Assembly (NCBI GenBank): GCA_013396635.1
Contig: WBMW01003911.1
Location: forward strand, 729,724 to 793,723
Length of the DNA: 64,000 nt
Direction of reading: 5' to 3'
Origin: Penelope pileata
Taxonomy: Eukaryota > Chordata > Aves > Galliformes > Cracidae
Shown: piece after piece, positions 51,225 through 64,000 of the stretch
Layout: each line of letters opens with the position of its first letter
Position numbering within the stretch: position 1 is the stretch's first letter
Translations under genes and position numbers: made by a program
The notes under the pieces: model-generated
Told to the model about the DNA's origin: nothing
Database searches by the model: none
What the model saw: only the letters and a program-made list of their open reading frames with translations

Positions 51225-52076
51225 CTACAAAAACAAGCAACCATCATTTATTAAAGCTACAGTCTCAACAGAGTTGCTTTTGAGTGTGTGCGGTGGGTTT
51301 TTCGTTGTTACTGTTTATTAAGGTTGCACAGCAATATTCAAAGAAACAACTGTGATTGCACAGTGACTGTGAATGTACTGCAGCATCTTCTGCTAGGTGT
51401 GGAGCTCTAAGACTTACTTTCACCTGAAGATGAACTTGCTCTATAAAATTCAAGGTATAACATTTCAAGGTTTGTAAGGTTTTGTTGCTGTTCTCCCATT
51501 AGCTATACACAATCTTCAGGAACAGCTGTATGACCAGCAGATGAAGGTGCTTAACAGGGAAAAGAAATAGGTGACAGCAGCTACTTCTGCATTTTGCAAG
51601 GAAGTGGTTTTAAAGGTTGCTGTGCATAAAGATTTAAAGCAAACTAAATGAAACTGTGAACTCACAACTGTCTTGAAATGTCATTTTTTCCTAAATCAGA
51701 ACTGAACTTTGAACCATTACTTGTAATTTTGCTTGTTTTAAACTGGACAAAAACAGTATCTGTCCAACATTAAAAGATATATTGATTTAGCTGCTTGTTT
51801 CAATTGTTTAAGCCAACTTTTCAATTTTTTGTTAATATTTGTAATATTTACTAGCCATATTATCAGAGGTACTTGATTTGTTTTCATATTAAGAAAATAT
51901 TACGACCTCCCTCCCCCTAGATTAAAAGTAAAAAATAAAGTGTGATGCCTTGAGGAGCTATGTGTAGTTGTCTACCTTTCTAATGAGTAATCAAATGTTA
52001 ATGTAAAAATGACAGATACTGATACCACTTATTAAAAACAGTTAAGTCATCTTGAAGAAAACAAAGTGATTAACTG

Positions 52077-52092
52077 AAAAAAAAAAAAAAAA
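52077..52092. repeat. A16 run
   Basis: Sixteen consecutive A. There is no polyadenylation signal or gene end nearby. Confidence 0.9.
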
Positions 52093-55000
52093 TTGCCAGA
52101 AGCTGTAAAAGACAGTCACAATGGCTATGTCAAAAAACATTTAATCTCCAACTTGATCATAGTTAAGGTCAGAGGCTCGTGCCATGTTTCTCATACAAAG
52201 AAAGACACACACAAACCCAATAATGCCAGTGAAACTGCAGGCACCATAGACACGATAGATGTGCATTAGTAAGTGCCAACATAAACAGCACTTTTGCCTA
52301 CTAAATCTAAACTTTTTAAAATTAAGAAGGCAGCAGATGGAACAAAGTTTGCACCATTTGAAAGGCAAAAACTCTCCCCGTTTCCCTGTACGCAGAGCCT
52401 GGTGCTCTCTTCTGGAAAGGCCACCAGCCCTCTCCCAGCTGGTACAATGACCAGAAAGAATTGTCAGGAGCATATAAGCCCTACCTTGATAACACGTGGG
52501 GTAAATTTCCTATGTGAATACTTCTTAAATAAATATAGCTAATTCATTTTAGCAATTAATCCTAGTTTTTGTAGAATCTGAACCTGGTAAAATATTTGAT
52601 TCCACACAATTCTGAGTGACTTGTAGAAAGACAGTCCTGGCTGCACATCCAAAATATTGTTTCTAGCTAATGAGTCCCTTGGAAAAAACACCTAAAGGAC
52701 AGAAAAAGATTTTCCAGATTCACTAAAAATTATTACTATTTTGAAGGTGTGAAGGATGAGTGACTTACGTTATATATTTCATAACACAGCACCCTCCTAA
52801 TTAGACTGTAAAAACCTCAAGGTAAAACTAAATTTCAATCACCCTTAAAAACCCAAGAACAAATCATTAAGTCTTAAACTTAATTTACTGCCAGGAGCAC
52901 TGGAGATACTCCATTTATTTTTATACATAATTCAGGATGACTTTATCACTTGTCTGCTGGAACTCCCAAAGATTTAATTTGCGGCAGGCTGAAGCAGGCT
53001 GATTAAGCAGGCTGGTTACCAAATGAACGTTAACCTGTCTGAACTAGCCTACTGTCATATTCTCATAGCAAGGTTAAACAGAAGTTTAGCTGCATGAAAA
53101 GCTGAGCTATCATCTTAAAGGAAGTGAGTAATAATATTCTGGAGCAAGTGAAATATTAAAGACGACATACAGGTCAAGTCCAATTACCACTGAAACCCCT
53201 GTTGACAGGAGCATAAGAACTGTATTCTCTGCAATATCCCACCAGTTTAATTAGTATTTTTAAAAGTTTTCAATGGTGAACAAAAACTGACTGTCATAAA
53301 ACTTGAAACTTTGCCCTGTAGTTCCCACACCATATGAAGTGGTTGTAAAACACACACCAACCACACGCAGTTCCCTGTCTAGGAGCATCAAATACTCTGC
53401 CACATGCCTGGAAAGGCTCCCGGTATCTTTTACATGCACATTAAAGGAAGAGTGGTAAGATCAAGCAAGCAGTTATTGTGCTGCTTCATCACTTGGCCCA
53501 ATAGCGGGGTGCTGCAATTCTAATTTGCAACCTATATTGTAGTGTCAAAGCATCTCTCAAGAATGAGCTAACAGCAGAAGGGGTGTGACATCAGAGCACA
53601 TTTCATCCTACTCCCCAGCCAGTTGCTGGAATGTTGTCGGTGTTTTCTTGTGAACATTTGTGTGAGAAATCACCCTCTCTGACTTTTTTTGAGAAGTTTT
53701 TGCAAGGCAAAGGCTATGACAAATAGCAGCTCTGTCATTTCAGAAGTAATCTACCAGCAGGAACATATCTCCAGAATTCAGCTATCTTTATTCCAAGATA
53801 AAGGAGACAGTCCTCTCTCAAAAGAAAGCTTAATCTTTATTTTGGAAATTATAAAAGCATCAATATTGAGCAAAAGATTACTTTTCAGGCAGCTCAGCCC
53901 ACTGCCATAGATAGCAAACCTCAAATATTTTGAGTACAAGCCAACTGGGAGCACCAGCTGGGGTGTCTCAGGGGCTAGAAATGTTCCGATGTCAGGCTGC
54001 TCTTGCAGTGGTTTTCCTTTCTAAATACTGCATCTGCTTACTCCCAGGCAGGGCTGCACCATGTCAGACATGCAAATGGCTGTGTGACAGCCATCTTCCC
54101 CTGTGAGCTGACATCACCTTCTATCAATTTGCAAACTGAAAATGCTGATTTGTAGCCTCAGTACCCCATTACCCATATTCTCAACCCAGGAACCCATTTG
54201 TAAAAAGAAAAATTCAAACATTTTTTCCATGTGAAAACTACCTTCATGCAAGTACGGTAGCTTGCATCGGATGGTGCTCATGTGCACAACAACAGACAAA
54301 GGAACTGCACATAAAGGACCCTTGGCACCAGAAGTGAGCTAGATAAAAATTATGGAATAAATAAGAAATTAAAGGTGAAACAAATACTGTTGTTCAATTT
54401 TTCTAGGCACTATATACACACACATGCAAAGCCCTCCTCTTCTGAGGTTTCACAGTTGAAAGGTCTCTGAGGTGGAAGCAGAATGAGTGTGGCAGAGCTA
54501 CATGCAGAAAGTCACTTGGATCACGATGACTGAAAAGCTCATCCCTTGTTCAGCACCGTGTATAGAGTGCTTATGCTTGCTAGAAGTTTAAAACGTCTCC
54601 CTTCAGGCTTCCTGTAGTTTTCAAATGAGAAGAAAGTAACACTGAAGCCTCAAAAACACTTCAGAGACATGTGCAGCAGGAGAGTCCTTTTAGGAGGCAG
54701 GGCAGATGATGAACAGCTTGCTGCTGGCACACAGACAGGCAATGGTCCCACCTGGACGTCACTGCTCAAAAGGATACCTGAAATAACATCTAATCATTGA
54801 AAGAAGGATTGCTACTAAATTTTAAAATTTAGTGAGGGAAAAGAAGAGCCTAATGCTCACTTTTGCTTTCTAACACAGATGATTTGTATTTTAATCGCCA
54901 GCATTAATAACTGGGGAATAAACTCAAACAATATCTTTTCTGATTTGAACACACAGGATTCTTTGCCAAGAACTTTCCAGATCAGCCTAGAAATATTTGC

Positions 55001-58000
55001 CAACTGCAGAGAGAGACAAGAAACTTTAAACTAGAGGTTACTCTTTCGGTTAGAAAGGTGTGTTTCTTTGTTGAAGCTTACATTCTAGAAATATGCTTTT
55101 GAACAACCTGAAAAGAGTATTTTTTCAAATATTGAATCATTCAAATACATCTGCAGCTCACAGCATGCAAATCCAGCGTGTTGCCTTTGCATGCTCAGAA
55201 AAAAGCTGCCAGTTGATAATCTCAGCAGCTTGCAATCTCCTATAGAAGAGCTTGCCGGTGCAACTTAATCCCCACTCTTGCAGATTTCTGGAATTAGAAA
55301 GGAAGGAGCAAACTCAGATCCTTGTACCAGACCAGGGATATCCAGCCAGGGCACCTGAGGGAGATGAGTAGCGCACGAACGTGAAGCAGTGACAGAGGCA
55401 GAGAACTACAGCTGCAGGCACCTGCTTCTCCTTGGCAGTCTCTAGTGTCTTTGGTACTTTCTCACACACTGAATCTGCTAAGCTTGAAAGTAAGCTGATG
55501 ATTTTTAGCTAATAAAGACCAGAGAATTGCTGATACAAGAACTATAAGCTCTGTCACCAAATGAGGAAAGTAATTGGATTTGACAAATTTGCTCTTCCTC
55601 AAATCCAGCCACACCCTGATCCAGAAAAACAGCATTTCAGAAGAGCTTCTGACTGCAACCGCATTGAGTGAAGAAAGGAAGAAGGGAAGGTCTGGGAGCT
55701 TTCTAACACCCCACAGAACATCAGTGGACATCCAAAGTGCACAAAACAAACTTAAACTAAACCTTCTTTCTCACCCTCATCTATCACAGCCATTTGGGAA
55801 ACACTCTTTGCTCCCATGTAAACAGATAAAAGTCTCTCCAGTAATCCAGTAACCTCAATGAAGCACTGGGAATTAACCTTTTCTTCACTAAGCTGCCTGT
55901 AAGAAAGTCAGAAATTTATTTAGAAAATAAGTTATGGTCGGAAAACAGGCAAGCACCTGACGCACATCACTTAGAGACTTAGCTATCATGCCTGTGATTA
56001 TCGTTCCAGTGCTTAGCATTGCAAAGCATGCCATCTCCAGAGGGACAACATGGAAAAAGACCTGCCACATCCCTGCCAAGAGTCAAGGACCTTCAGCAGA
56101 ACACCTGCAGGTCGCTCCGGAGCAAATCAAACCAATGCCCCACCATGGTCATCAACAGCTACTCCCGATTTCACAGGCACTGTGTAAGTAAAACAACTTG
56201 GCCAAACACTTCGCCTTGCAGAAGATGAGTTCTGCAGACACGTAATGGACTCACTGTGGCATGAACTGTGGCTGGGCTGTTCGTAGGATGCTGCTGACCA
56301 AAGGATCTCTCATCTCTACATGGATACAGCTCTGGACAACCACCACAAGCAAGCAAGCATAAGCGATAATGTTTAAGGGAAGTAGGAACATTGATTTATT
56401 TAGTGCTCTTGGTTAGGTGTTTGGTTGCTACATGAGCAGTGAGCTTTTTGAGTTTTTGGAGTGTGAGTTCTGCTCAATTTTTAATATAAATTTTAAAGAC
56501 CATAAAAAGGAGTGTTATTTTTGTATTATTAGACCACTATGAATCAGTCAAATTATTCAGTTAGCTGTACGGCAGACGCACAATTATTTCTGACTGTATA
56601 TGATCTGCTTTAGCAGACAACTAAATGGGGGAATTTTCAAAGTATGGTTTCCTCTCTAGGTGAAGGAAAATAATCCCTGTTTTTGGCCTTTAATACTCAG
56701 AGATAAGAAAGGCAAACAAAATGCTGGTGTACAAAAAAAGCGTGTTTTCCAATACTTGACTCTCCTTCATAAATCTTCCATCAAAAAAAAGGCTAATTCC
56801 CAGTCCTACTTAAGGTCAGCTTGTAGTATATTAGGGAAAAGGAATTAAAGTCTTAAAAAACTGCCATTCAGTTCTAACATCCTGAAAAACTGCACAGTGA
56901 AACTGTAGCTCTGGCTTTCTGGCTGCACTTGCTAGCACAGCTGGATGGAAGAAGGCACAGAAGGAAATGTTCCCAAAGATGTAACCCACATGTATTTGCC
57001 AAGAAGGCACGTGGCTCTAACGCATCCCTTTCAGACTCAACGGCATGAATAGTTACAACTGAAACTTACATATATTCAAACAGGGGGACTTGTTTTTTTA
57101 GCACAGAAAGTGCATAGTTTACTCTCTTGGTTTTTATAACCAAAAGGAGTTACGGATCACTCATATTACCCATTCCCAAAACTTCCAGTCTAGCATCTCT
57201 GATTTCTTTTGCTGTAGCTCTCATAATGAGACCAAGACAATGAAATGCTCCACCCAGTTGGAACCTTTCCCATCTGCCCTCCTGTAGTGCAGCACCTTCA
57301 GAGCACCACATCCAACCAACTCCAGAATTTCACCCAGTGTTCTAGGCATCACCACTGATTCTGGTGAAAACTGGAAATACCTATTTTCCCCTTGCTGTGC
57401 ATCATAACATGGAGTTACAGCTGGATAAACTATCTATCCAAGGCAGTAACTGCAGCAGCCCTCTGTTACCCCAGCAACCATTTGGGAATATTTGATGCCT
57501 TCACTGTTATCATTGTACAACCAACGCGCTGCTTAATAAGTAGAAGATGATCTCCAGAAATATAAGCCATAGATGTTACTACTCACTCTGTGAAGTACAG
57601 TTTTGACAGACATTATAGAAACGACCTGAAGCCCAAAAGTAATTCTTTTGCTCCAGAACCAATAGCAGTGTGTAGGCAACATACAAGGAATTCTATCACA
57701 GCTACAAACCTCCAACTACCCCTGATTGTTATTATTATTACAGTATATACCAGCTCTGCAATCTAACAGCCACCCGTGGTCACTATGTAGTGTATTGGCC
57801 ACAACTAGCTTGTCAATATTAGCTAGTCATGTTTTTGTGTTAGAAACAAACACATTAACCAATAAGGAAATGATATCACAAAGGAATATTTCTAAATCAA
57901 GAGGTCATCAGTTGAACAAGGGCTCTTTCTAGAAGCTGCGTATCAGGCTATAGTACATACGTGGAGATTTACAATATACATACATCACATAAGAAATTCT

Positions 58001-61000
58001 TAATCAGAAGTGAATGCATTGTTGCCTACACGGAGACCTAATCCTGATTCAAATACTCCATGTGACAGTGCTTTCACCGTGCTCATAATGTGAGTTGCTT
58101 ATTTTTTTCAGCTACTGGGTTACTCAGTGATATACAGCTAATGTATAAAGAAACAAACACAAGTACATTTCATAACACGCCATGCTCAATTATTCAAAAT
58201 AACCTTAGACAGAGATGCCCACAGCAAAACAGTCAATGACTGGCAGGAACCTCTACTGTGAGAATTTCACTGCCATATAATTTGATTCTCCTTCTTGTCA
58301 GAGTAATTACTATGATGTCTTTTTCCCCTCATCAGGAAACAGCAGGGGTAAGGGCTGAGGAAGCTTTGACAAGCATTCCAGTTTTCATATTAAACTCAAT
58401 ATTCTGTTATCTGGTAAATTTTTTTTTTTTTAAACAGTTAATTCCCTGAGTATGGTAAATGACAGTGACACTACATTTCCTTCCATGTTTCTTGAAGTTA
58501 GGAAAAAGCCTGGTCATTTTTGAAAACAACTGTATGAACAAGAAGCTTGAGAAGGAACACTAATTACCTTGCTAGTTCTTCTGTTATGCTCTGTATGGAT
58601 GTGATACTACTAACTGAGTTTGGATACTAAGCACACTAAGGATCAAGAGTACCAAAAGTAACTAGTTAATATAAAAGACAAAACCATTTATCCGTTTTCT
58701 ACATTTTCTTAGCTGAACAGCATGGCTGCTGTAAAGATGCCCCTCCTGCCCTTTCAGCCAGGGCAGGTAAAATTGCAGTAAGTGAGAAATTCTCTTGCTT
58801 CTAGGTCTCCACAGACATTTCAGTTTGGATGTCTGCAAGGCATATTCATCATTGATAATCCCTTCTTCTTGATGGGCAGATCTCAGAAGATTTCAGACAA
58901 ATTCATTTCTCACAGTCAAACAAGACGCCATCTCACTCTCCTCACCAGATAAATTAAGTTCCCTGTTCAAAAAGATTACCACGCTAACTGTGCAGAAAGG
59001 AAAATCAGGACAAACATCTTTTCAGCAGGGCTAGAAGGCAGAGACTTATGCCTCAGAACTCAAGTCCTGAAGTCAGAATCTTGGCGTGATCTAGGAAACT
59101 GCAGACCCGTTCAACCTGGTTAAACTCAGGCACAGGAACAAACTATAAAACAATCTACTTGATATGCTTGGAAAATAAGTTATTCTGCTTGTTGCTCATC
59201 ACTGCAGCAACTTTAGGCTGCTCCACAGATGAGGTTTGCTGCTCCAAGCTCACTAGCATTCCTATTTTTCTCTTTTCCTCTGTAGTCCTTTTAGAGATTA
59301 AAAAAAGCAAGAATTTCAAGTAGAAGGAATACCGAAAGCAAGGAATACTTGCAGGGTGAAAGAGAGCATACAGGAAAATCAAAGTAAAAAAAGGGAAGGA
59401 GGAAAGACAGAGCAAGTGAATGATGGCAAAGGAAGTTGTGCTTCCATGGTTGAAATCTAAGAGCTGGAAGTTCTACACCACAAAAACAGCCCCTGAATCT
59501 CAGTACTGAAGGCAGAGAAAATGAGTGTGGCAGTTTCTTGGGTTTCTCCAGAGAGTATTAGATAAGATGGCTCCAGTGGTCTTTCCTAGTTGGTGATCCA
59601 AACACAAAGTGAAGCCAAATCATTCTAGAAGGAGGAGGAGGATTCACAACAAGTCATGCAATTTCTAAGGGTACTCAGAATTCCATCATTTCAAAATAAA
59701 TGACGCTACGAGATGACAGATCCTTCACATCAGGTTCTTTTTGTCATGGATCTAGATCTCTAAGCTTTATTAACCCAGCATTATTAGCAATGCAGGGGCA
59801 GACTGTGCTGAAACGATCATGGAACTCCCTGAAAACAAACAGGTGTTCAGTGCTTCCAAACACCCCGCTCATCACTGTTCAATTTTGCATCAAATAATCT
59901 ATCCTGTTTTCAGTGTATAATCTCAAAGTACTGTACTGAAATGCACTGTACACATAAAAAAAGTGTTTTCACACCAATGAGGAAGTATTCCACTTTAAAA
60001 TGAAGTTATATTTTTTTAAAAAAAGTCCATTAAATCATTGTAGGTTTTGTTATTGTTTTGTTGTCGTTGTTTTAATTTACAGAAACAAGGGCTATTTGTA
60101 TTTTGAGATTAATGATGAGATTTACTGTACAGAACTGAAGAGAGCCCTCCAGTCTACACTGGTCAACAAGACATTGCTGTTCAATTTAGAACATGATTTA
60201 CAAAAATCAACCAACAAAAACTTTCTACCAGGTAAGCCCTTATCCCTCCATGAACACCAATGAAAAGTGGATGAAATTCCACGTTAGCCACTTCATCTTT
60301 TGACATCAAACAACATTAGCTGGGAAAAACAGTCACGTTTGCTCTAGGTTTGTTTTATTAAACTATTGTACAAATGTAAAAATAAACCTAAATGTTTTAA
60401 AAATTTGACAGCCCTTGAAATTAACTTCCTCTGGAAAATAACTTCATTTTCATTATTTATCTTCAATTAAAGAAAAAAAAAATCTTGACAGGTATTCAAC
60501 GTTTCATTTTAAACACTAACTGGATGAAAAAAAATCTCTAGGGTGGAGCGTGTTCAGGTTATAAATCAGCAATGCTTATTTTAACTCCTCACAAAGTGTT
60601 GTTGAGATAATTACTGCTGACAGCTTTATTCAAGGTTCATTTCACTTTTTCTACCATTTTTCCCCTGTTAGAAGTTCAGCAGGGCCCATGGGAAGATCCA
60701 CCCCTCACACCTGTTAGGTTTCTTCATGTTACTGAGGCCAGTGTGGACGTGTCACTTCACATTAGCATTGTACCAGCGCGCTGTGACAATTACTTATCGC
60801 AGGTTTAACTTTAAAAAAAAGTTTCTAATCCGGCCACAAGAACAGTGTCAGAGTACGTAATTTAAACCTGTCAATACAGGTTGCAGGAAACTCATTCCAA
60901 GGATTTCAGCGATGTTCCCATGTTTGAACTATAATGAAGACTAAAATCACAAAGGAATGCTACAGAGTTGAAACACAGAGCTCAAAAGTTAAAAATGATC

Positions 61001-62825
61001 TGAACTGAAAAGCGTCCCAAACATAAATTTTTTAAAAAAATGACTAATTCCTTAGATGAGGACTAAGAGATTGCTATGCTTAATTTTCCAAAAACATTCT
61101 AAAGTTTATTCTGGGTGACTTTATACTAAAAACACATCTTATCCCTTCTACCACAGCACAAAGGCTCAGTGCTGGGAGACCTTCACGATTCGTGCTGAAG
61201 GCAGCAGCACTACAAAGAGGTTCTGGGATCAGCTGGTGGCCATCCAGCACAGGGAGTGGGAGCAAGGAGGTAGGCTGGAGGAGAATCCATGGTACACCGA
61301 GCAAGACAGGTTTATGCATCACGAAGCATACCAGATGAGGGACACTGAATCCACAGCAACAATCACGATAAAGCAAACTTTGCAAAACACTACTGAGATT
61401 TTCTATACAATCTAGAGAAAAAAGTGAGCCTGGTCCTCTGTGAACACCCAGCTCTGGTACGCTGGGTGAACACACATGCCAATTTTTGCTCCCGTTAATC
61501 ATCAGTCGTATTACCGGGAGGTTTATCACTCTCCTTTGCTAGCCAAATGAAAGAGAAAATGATCCCCGGTTTTGATTGTTTCTCGTTTCATTAAGCCTAG
61601 TTAGGCAAGTTGGCAATTAAAGCCGAAGGACAGATACAGTAGTACTTCATGTTGGTTCATACCACAAATATATTTAAAAGAAACAAAGGGGAAATAATAT
61701 TTACTTGTACAAGAGGTTCTGATAAGAAAGAGATATATTTGAGAGACTGAAATAAATACCCATGATCACTTACAGAGCTCATTCTTCCTCTTAGAAAAAA
61801 ACTGTAAATATTAAAAAGGTTGAAAAATCCGCCAAGCCATTTGCAGCTATTTGAAACACAGGGTAACAGAATTAAATAAACGCTGAAAGACCTGGAACAC
61901 AGTTAAGTATGGACCATGAGGCTAATTGTGGATCTTGAGTTAATTACTTTCCAGTGATACGTTTTCTCAATGGTCTTTTACATCAGTTTTTTCTTCCCTC
62001 GCTCTGAACCCCAAGGCAATTCAGCATGCTAGCCTCCAAACTCTGGGTGATTCATTGTGTACTTCTGCCTTAGGATTTTTAGTTCATGCAGAGAATGCCA
62101 GGCTTTCACATCAAGTTGATGTTAATGTGCACTGACAAAGCAACAGTAAAGGAGCTTCATGTTTGTCACAACGCGCGCTCTTTAATTTAGTAATTGCTTT
62201 ATGCTGATATGCAAATAATGACACATTTCCCAAATTTCCAGTTTCCTGGCAATGCTTTCACTAATTACTCACTGGTTAAAACTCATGCATATAAATTGGT
62301 TAAGTGAGTTTATTAACAAGTACACCTGTGTGAATTGACCTATAAAATATACATGCCCGGGAACAAGTCATAACCCATTGTACATTCCCAAATGTCTCAG
62401 GAACCAAAAAAATTCTTTCACCAAAACAAGATCTACTAGTGTATTCTTCATAGATAAATTGAGATTCCCAAATCTTTCCAAAGCTAGAGGGAGATTGCCT
62501 TTGTTGAAAGAAATAGCAGGAGTCAAAGCATTTACTCATGTCACGTTACCAAATGAGAAGAGGATCAAACGAAAAAAAAAAAAACTCAAGGAGAAATGAT
62601 GAGAATCCCCTCAAGTACCTGAAAACTTGGGATAGTGTCAGCATTCATTCACCCACCTGTTTTTTGACTGCAGAGCATGGTATTTAGTAATACTGCATAC
62701 TCTTTCTTTTGATACCCTAATGGTGACCATGCAAAACTCAGCTGTATTTACTTGCCATGGATGTAGACTCACAACAACTGCAAAAGCACTTAAGAGTTAA
62801 CCTGTGTTATAACCACACACTGACT

Positions 62826-63192
62826 TGAGTTGGAAGGGACGTGAAAGCCCATCCAGGTCCAACACCCTGCCATGGGCAGGGACACCTCCCACCAGACCAG
62901 GCTGACCAAAGACCCATCCAACCTGGCCTTGAACACTCCAAGGGATGGGGCATCCACAGCTTCTCTGGGCAGCCTGTGTCAGTGCCTCACTGCCCTCTGA
63001 GTAAAGAATTTCCTCCTAATGCCTATTCGACATCAAACCTCTTTTAGTTCAAAGCCATTATCCCTGTTCTATCACTACAATCCCTGATAAGTCCCACCTT
63101 TTCTGTAGACCCCTGTAGGTACCGTAAGGCAGTCATGAGGTCTCCCTGGAGCCTTCTCTTCTCTGGGTCGAACAACCCCAACTCACTCTCTT
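62826..63192 (-). mobile_element. CR1 LINE fragment, antisense (same strand as FAF1)
   Basis: The plus strand starts TGAGTTGGAAGGGACGTGAA, continues CCAACACCCTGCCATGGGCA and GGGACACCTCCCACCAGACC, then CTTCTCTGGGCAGCCTGTGT and GAGGTCTCCCTGGAGCCTTC. This is the reversed CR1 end of a further subfamily. It stops near ACTCACTCTCTTCC. Confidence 0.9.
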
Positions 63193-64000
63193 CCTGCATT
63201 TCCTTTTCTCAAAATTGTTAACAGTATAGGGGCTGAAAAGTAATTGAGGTACTAACAGGGTCCTGTTTCATCAGCTGGCTTCTGTGCTGAAACAAAGCAT
63301 CTAAGCAAAGGCTTTCCGATATTTTCTTTAAGTAACTATGCAATTTTTTTTTTTAAGTAGCTAGGCAATTGTCACAGGAAAGTGTATAAAGATGCTGTTT
63401 ATTCTAACTCTGATCACAAATCCCCTATTTTTCTGCTATTCAGAAGAGATACAAAACTACTAAACCAATTTTTAATATAAGGAAAAGATCTTAAATGAAA
63501 TAAGAAGCAACAGCTTAAACCAACAATTAATTTGATTCATCCAGATCACGTCTTGCACACATACTCATGGATACATCTTGGGAACTGCTTTGCATTCACA
63601 AAGAGTATCAGCCAAACACTTGGCACGTTTCTGGTCTATGGTGGGATGCCATTTACTTCACAGCATTGTACAGTGCTTTGGATGGCGAATAGAAGAGTGC
63701 CTGGATATGTTTTCAGCACTATATAATTCCTTGGCACAGTTCAAGCAGTTGTGCTAGCAACACTGCTTCCAACAAATGGTTCAAACACTGACGAGCTTTT
63801 CATGCTACCTCTTCTTCCTGGATATCAGTGTTCGAGGCATTAGATTTTTGCAGTGTTAGCCTTTTGAAAACATGGTGTTATTGACTTCTAAAAATCAGCT
63901 TCTGAAAAGGATGTTTGTTTCTTATTTTGTTTCCTTTACAGGGAATATATGAAAAGGTATTTAAATCTTTAAATCAGCAGTATTAAAAGCCCCAAGTATT

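Larger units (their letters stand above)
1..64000 (-). other. FAF1: FAF1 gene body (partial; both ends outside the window)
   Basis: The whole window lies inside one minus-strand transcription unit. Ten exons join in phase (phases after successive exons: 0, 1, 2, 0, 2, 1, 0, 0, 0, 0) to give 375 codons matching FAF1 throughout. FAF1 is a cytosolic and nuclear adaptor with UBA, ubiquitin-like, UAS and UBX domains. It binds ubiquitinated clients and p97/VCP and was first found as a FAS-binding pro-apoptotic factor. Numbering by the 650-residue vertebrate protein places the readable part at about 249-623, and two independent landmarks agree: the CK2 serines fall at 289/291 and the UBX TFPR loop at 618-621. 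Promoter, N-terminal exons, terminal exon and poly(A) site were not found, so the flanking introns run off both ends. The exons are intact, so this is a functional gene and not a retrocopy. Confidence 0.96.
51225..64000 (-). other. FAF1: FAF1 upstream intron, incomplete (at least 12776 bp)
   Basis: The exon preceding 51224 was not found, so the intron runs past the window. It holds an A16 run at 52077-52092 and a CR1 at 62826-63192. The rest is unremarkable AT-rich sequence. Several open stretches of 60-150 codons exist but show no family resemblance. Confidence 0.75.

Noticed and set aside
52141..52473. 110-codon minus-strand open stretch ending with a hydrophobic segment and MRNMARASDLNYDQVGD
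   Set aside because: It looks a little like a membrane-protein C-terminus, but I recognise no family and see no poly(A) signal after the stop. A plausible acceptor before TTTCACTGG would read in phase 2, not the phase 0 that the next FAF1 exon (51224) accepts from the preceding one. Taken as a chance open frame.
61080..61529. 149-codon minus-strand open stretch, the longest in the window
   Set aside because: No recognisable motifs, no splice context and no start or regulatory support. Length alone is not unusual for a GC-richer patch in 64 kb.
1..64000. tRNA, rRNA, CRISPR, bacterial or phage-type systems
   Set aside because: No supporting signal. The window is ordinary vertebrate intron and exon sequence.

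Overview
This window looks like a piece of a bird nuclear genome. It is AT-rich, dominated by introns, and carries several CR1 non-LTR retrotransposon copies of the kind typical of birds, in both orientations. I found one gene, on the minus strand: FAF1 (FAS-associated factor 1), a ubiquitin-binding and p97/VCP-binding adaptor of protein quality control and cell-death signalling. No other protein gene, RNA gene, CRISPR array or bacterial-type system could be supported.

Ten consecutive FAF1 coding exons are readable, from high to low coordinates: 51224-51129, 49445-49319, 48442-48379, 47471-47390, 38532-38378, 28080-27944, 25432-25344, 15214-15134, 14707-14630 and 9575-9360. All have GT donors and AG acceptors. 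Their phases join without a break into 1125 nt, exactly 375 codons, with no stop or frameshift. If the protein has the usual 650 residues, this is about residues 249-623: the end of the second ubiquitin-like region, an acidic linker with the paired CK2-type serines (289/291 in human numbering), the thioredoxin-like UAS domain, a charged coiled coil, and most of the UBX domain including its TFPR p97-contact loop. The exons for about 248 N-terminal residues lie beyond 64000. The last exon (about 27 residues), stop codon and 3' UTR lie to the left of position 1.

Layout from left to right: 1-9359 is the incomplete last intron, with a nearly perfect 97-bp inverted repeat at 1771-1866/2498-2594. 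9576-14629 is an intron holding a long CR1 copy (about 10490-12070) that lacks its central reverse-transcriptase region. Two small coiled-coil exons follow at 14.6-15.2 kb. 15215-25343 holds a reverse-oriented CR1 at 23.2-23.9 kb. 28081-38377 holds two head-to-tail CR1 tails (29.4-29.5 kb), a CR1 fragment (31.3 kb) and a very decayed CR1 interrupted by a 34-nt A run (32.7-33.2 kb). 38533-47389 holds a CR1 at 39.3-39.7 kb, a 30-N gap at 41471-41500, older CR1 remains at 43.1 and perhaps 44.3 kb, and a 43-nt A run at 43954. 47-51 kb is the densest exon cluster. 51225-64000 is an incomplete upstream intron with a CR1 at 62.8-63.2 kb.

No new biological system was found. The observations most worth checking are the intronic inverted repeat (a likely long double-stranded segment in FAF1 pre-mRNA), the tandem NAGNAG acceptor that decides whether Gln281 is included, and the frame-preserving pair of coiled-coil exons.
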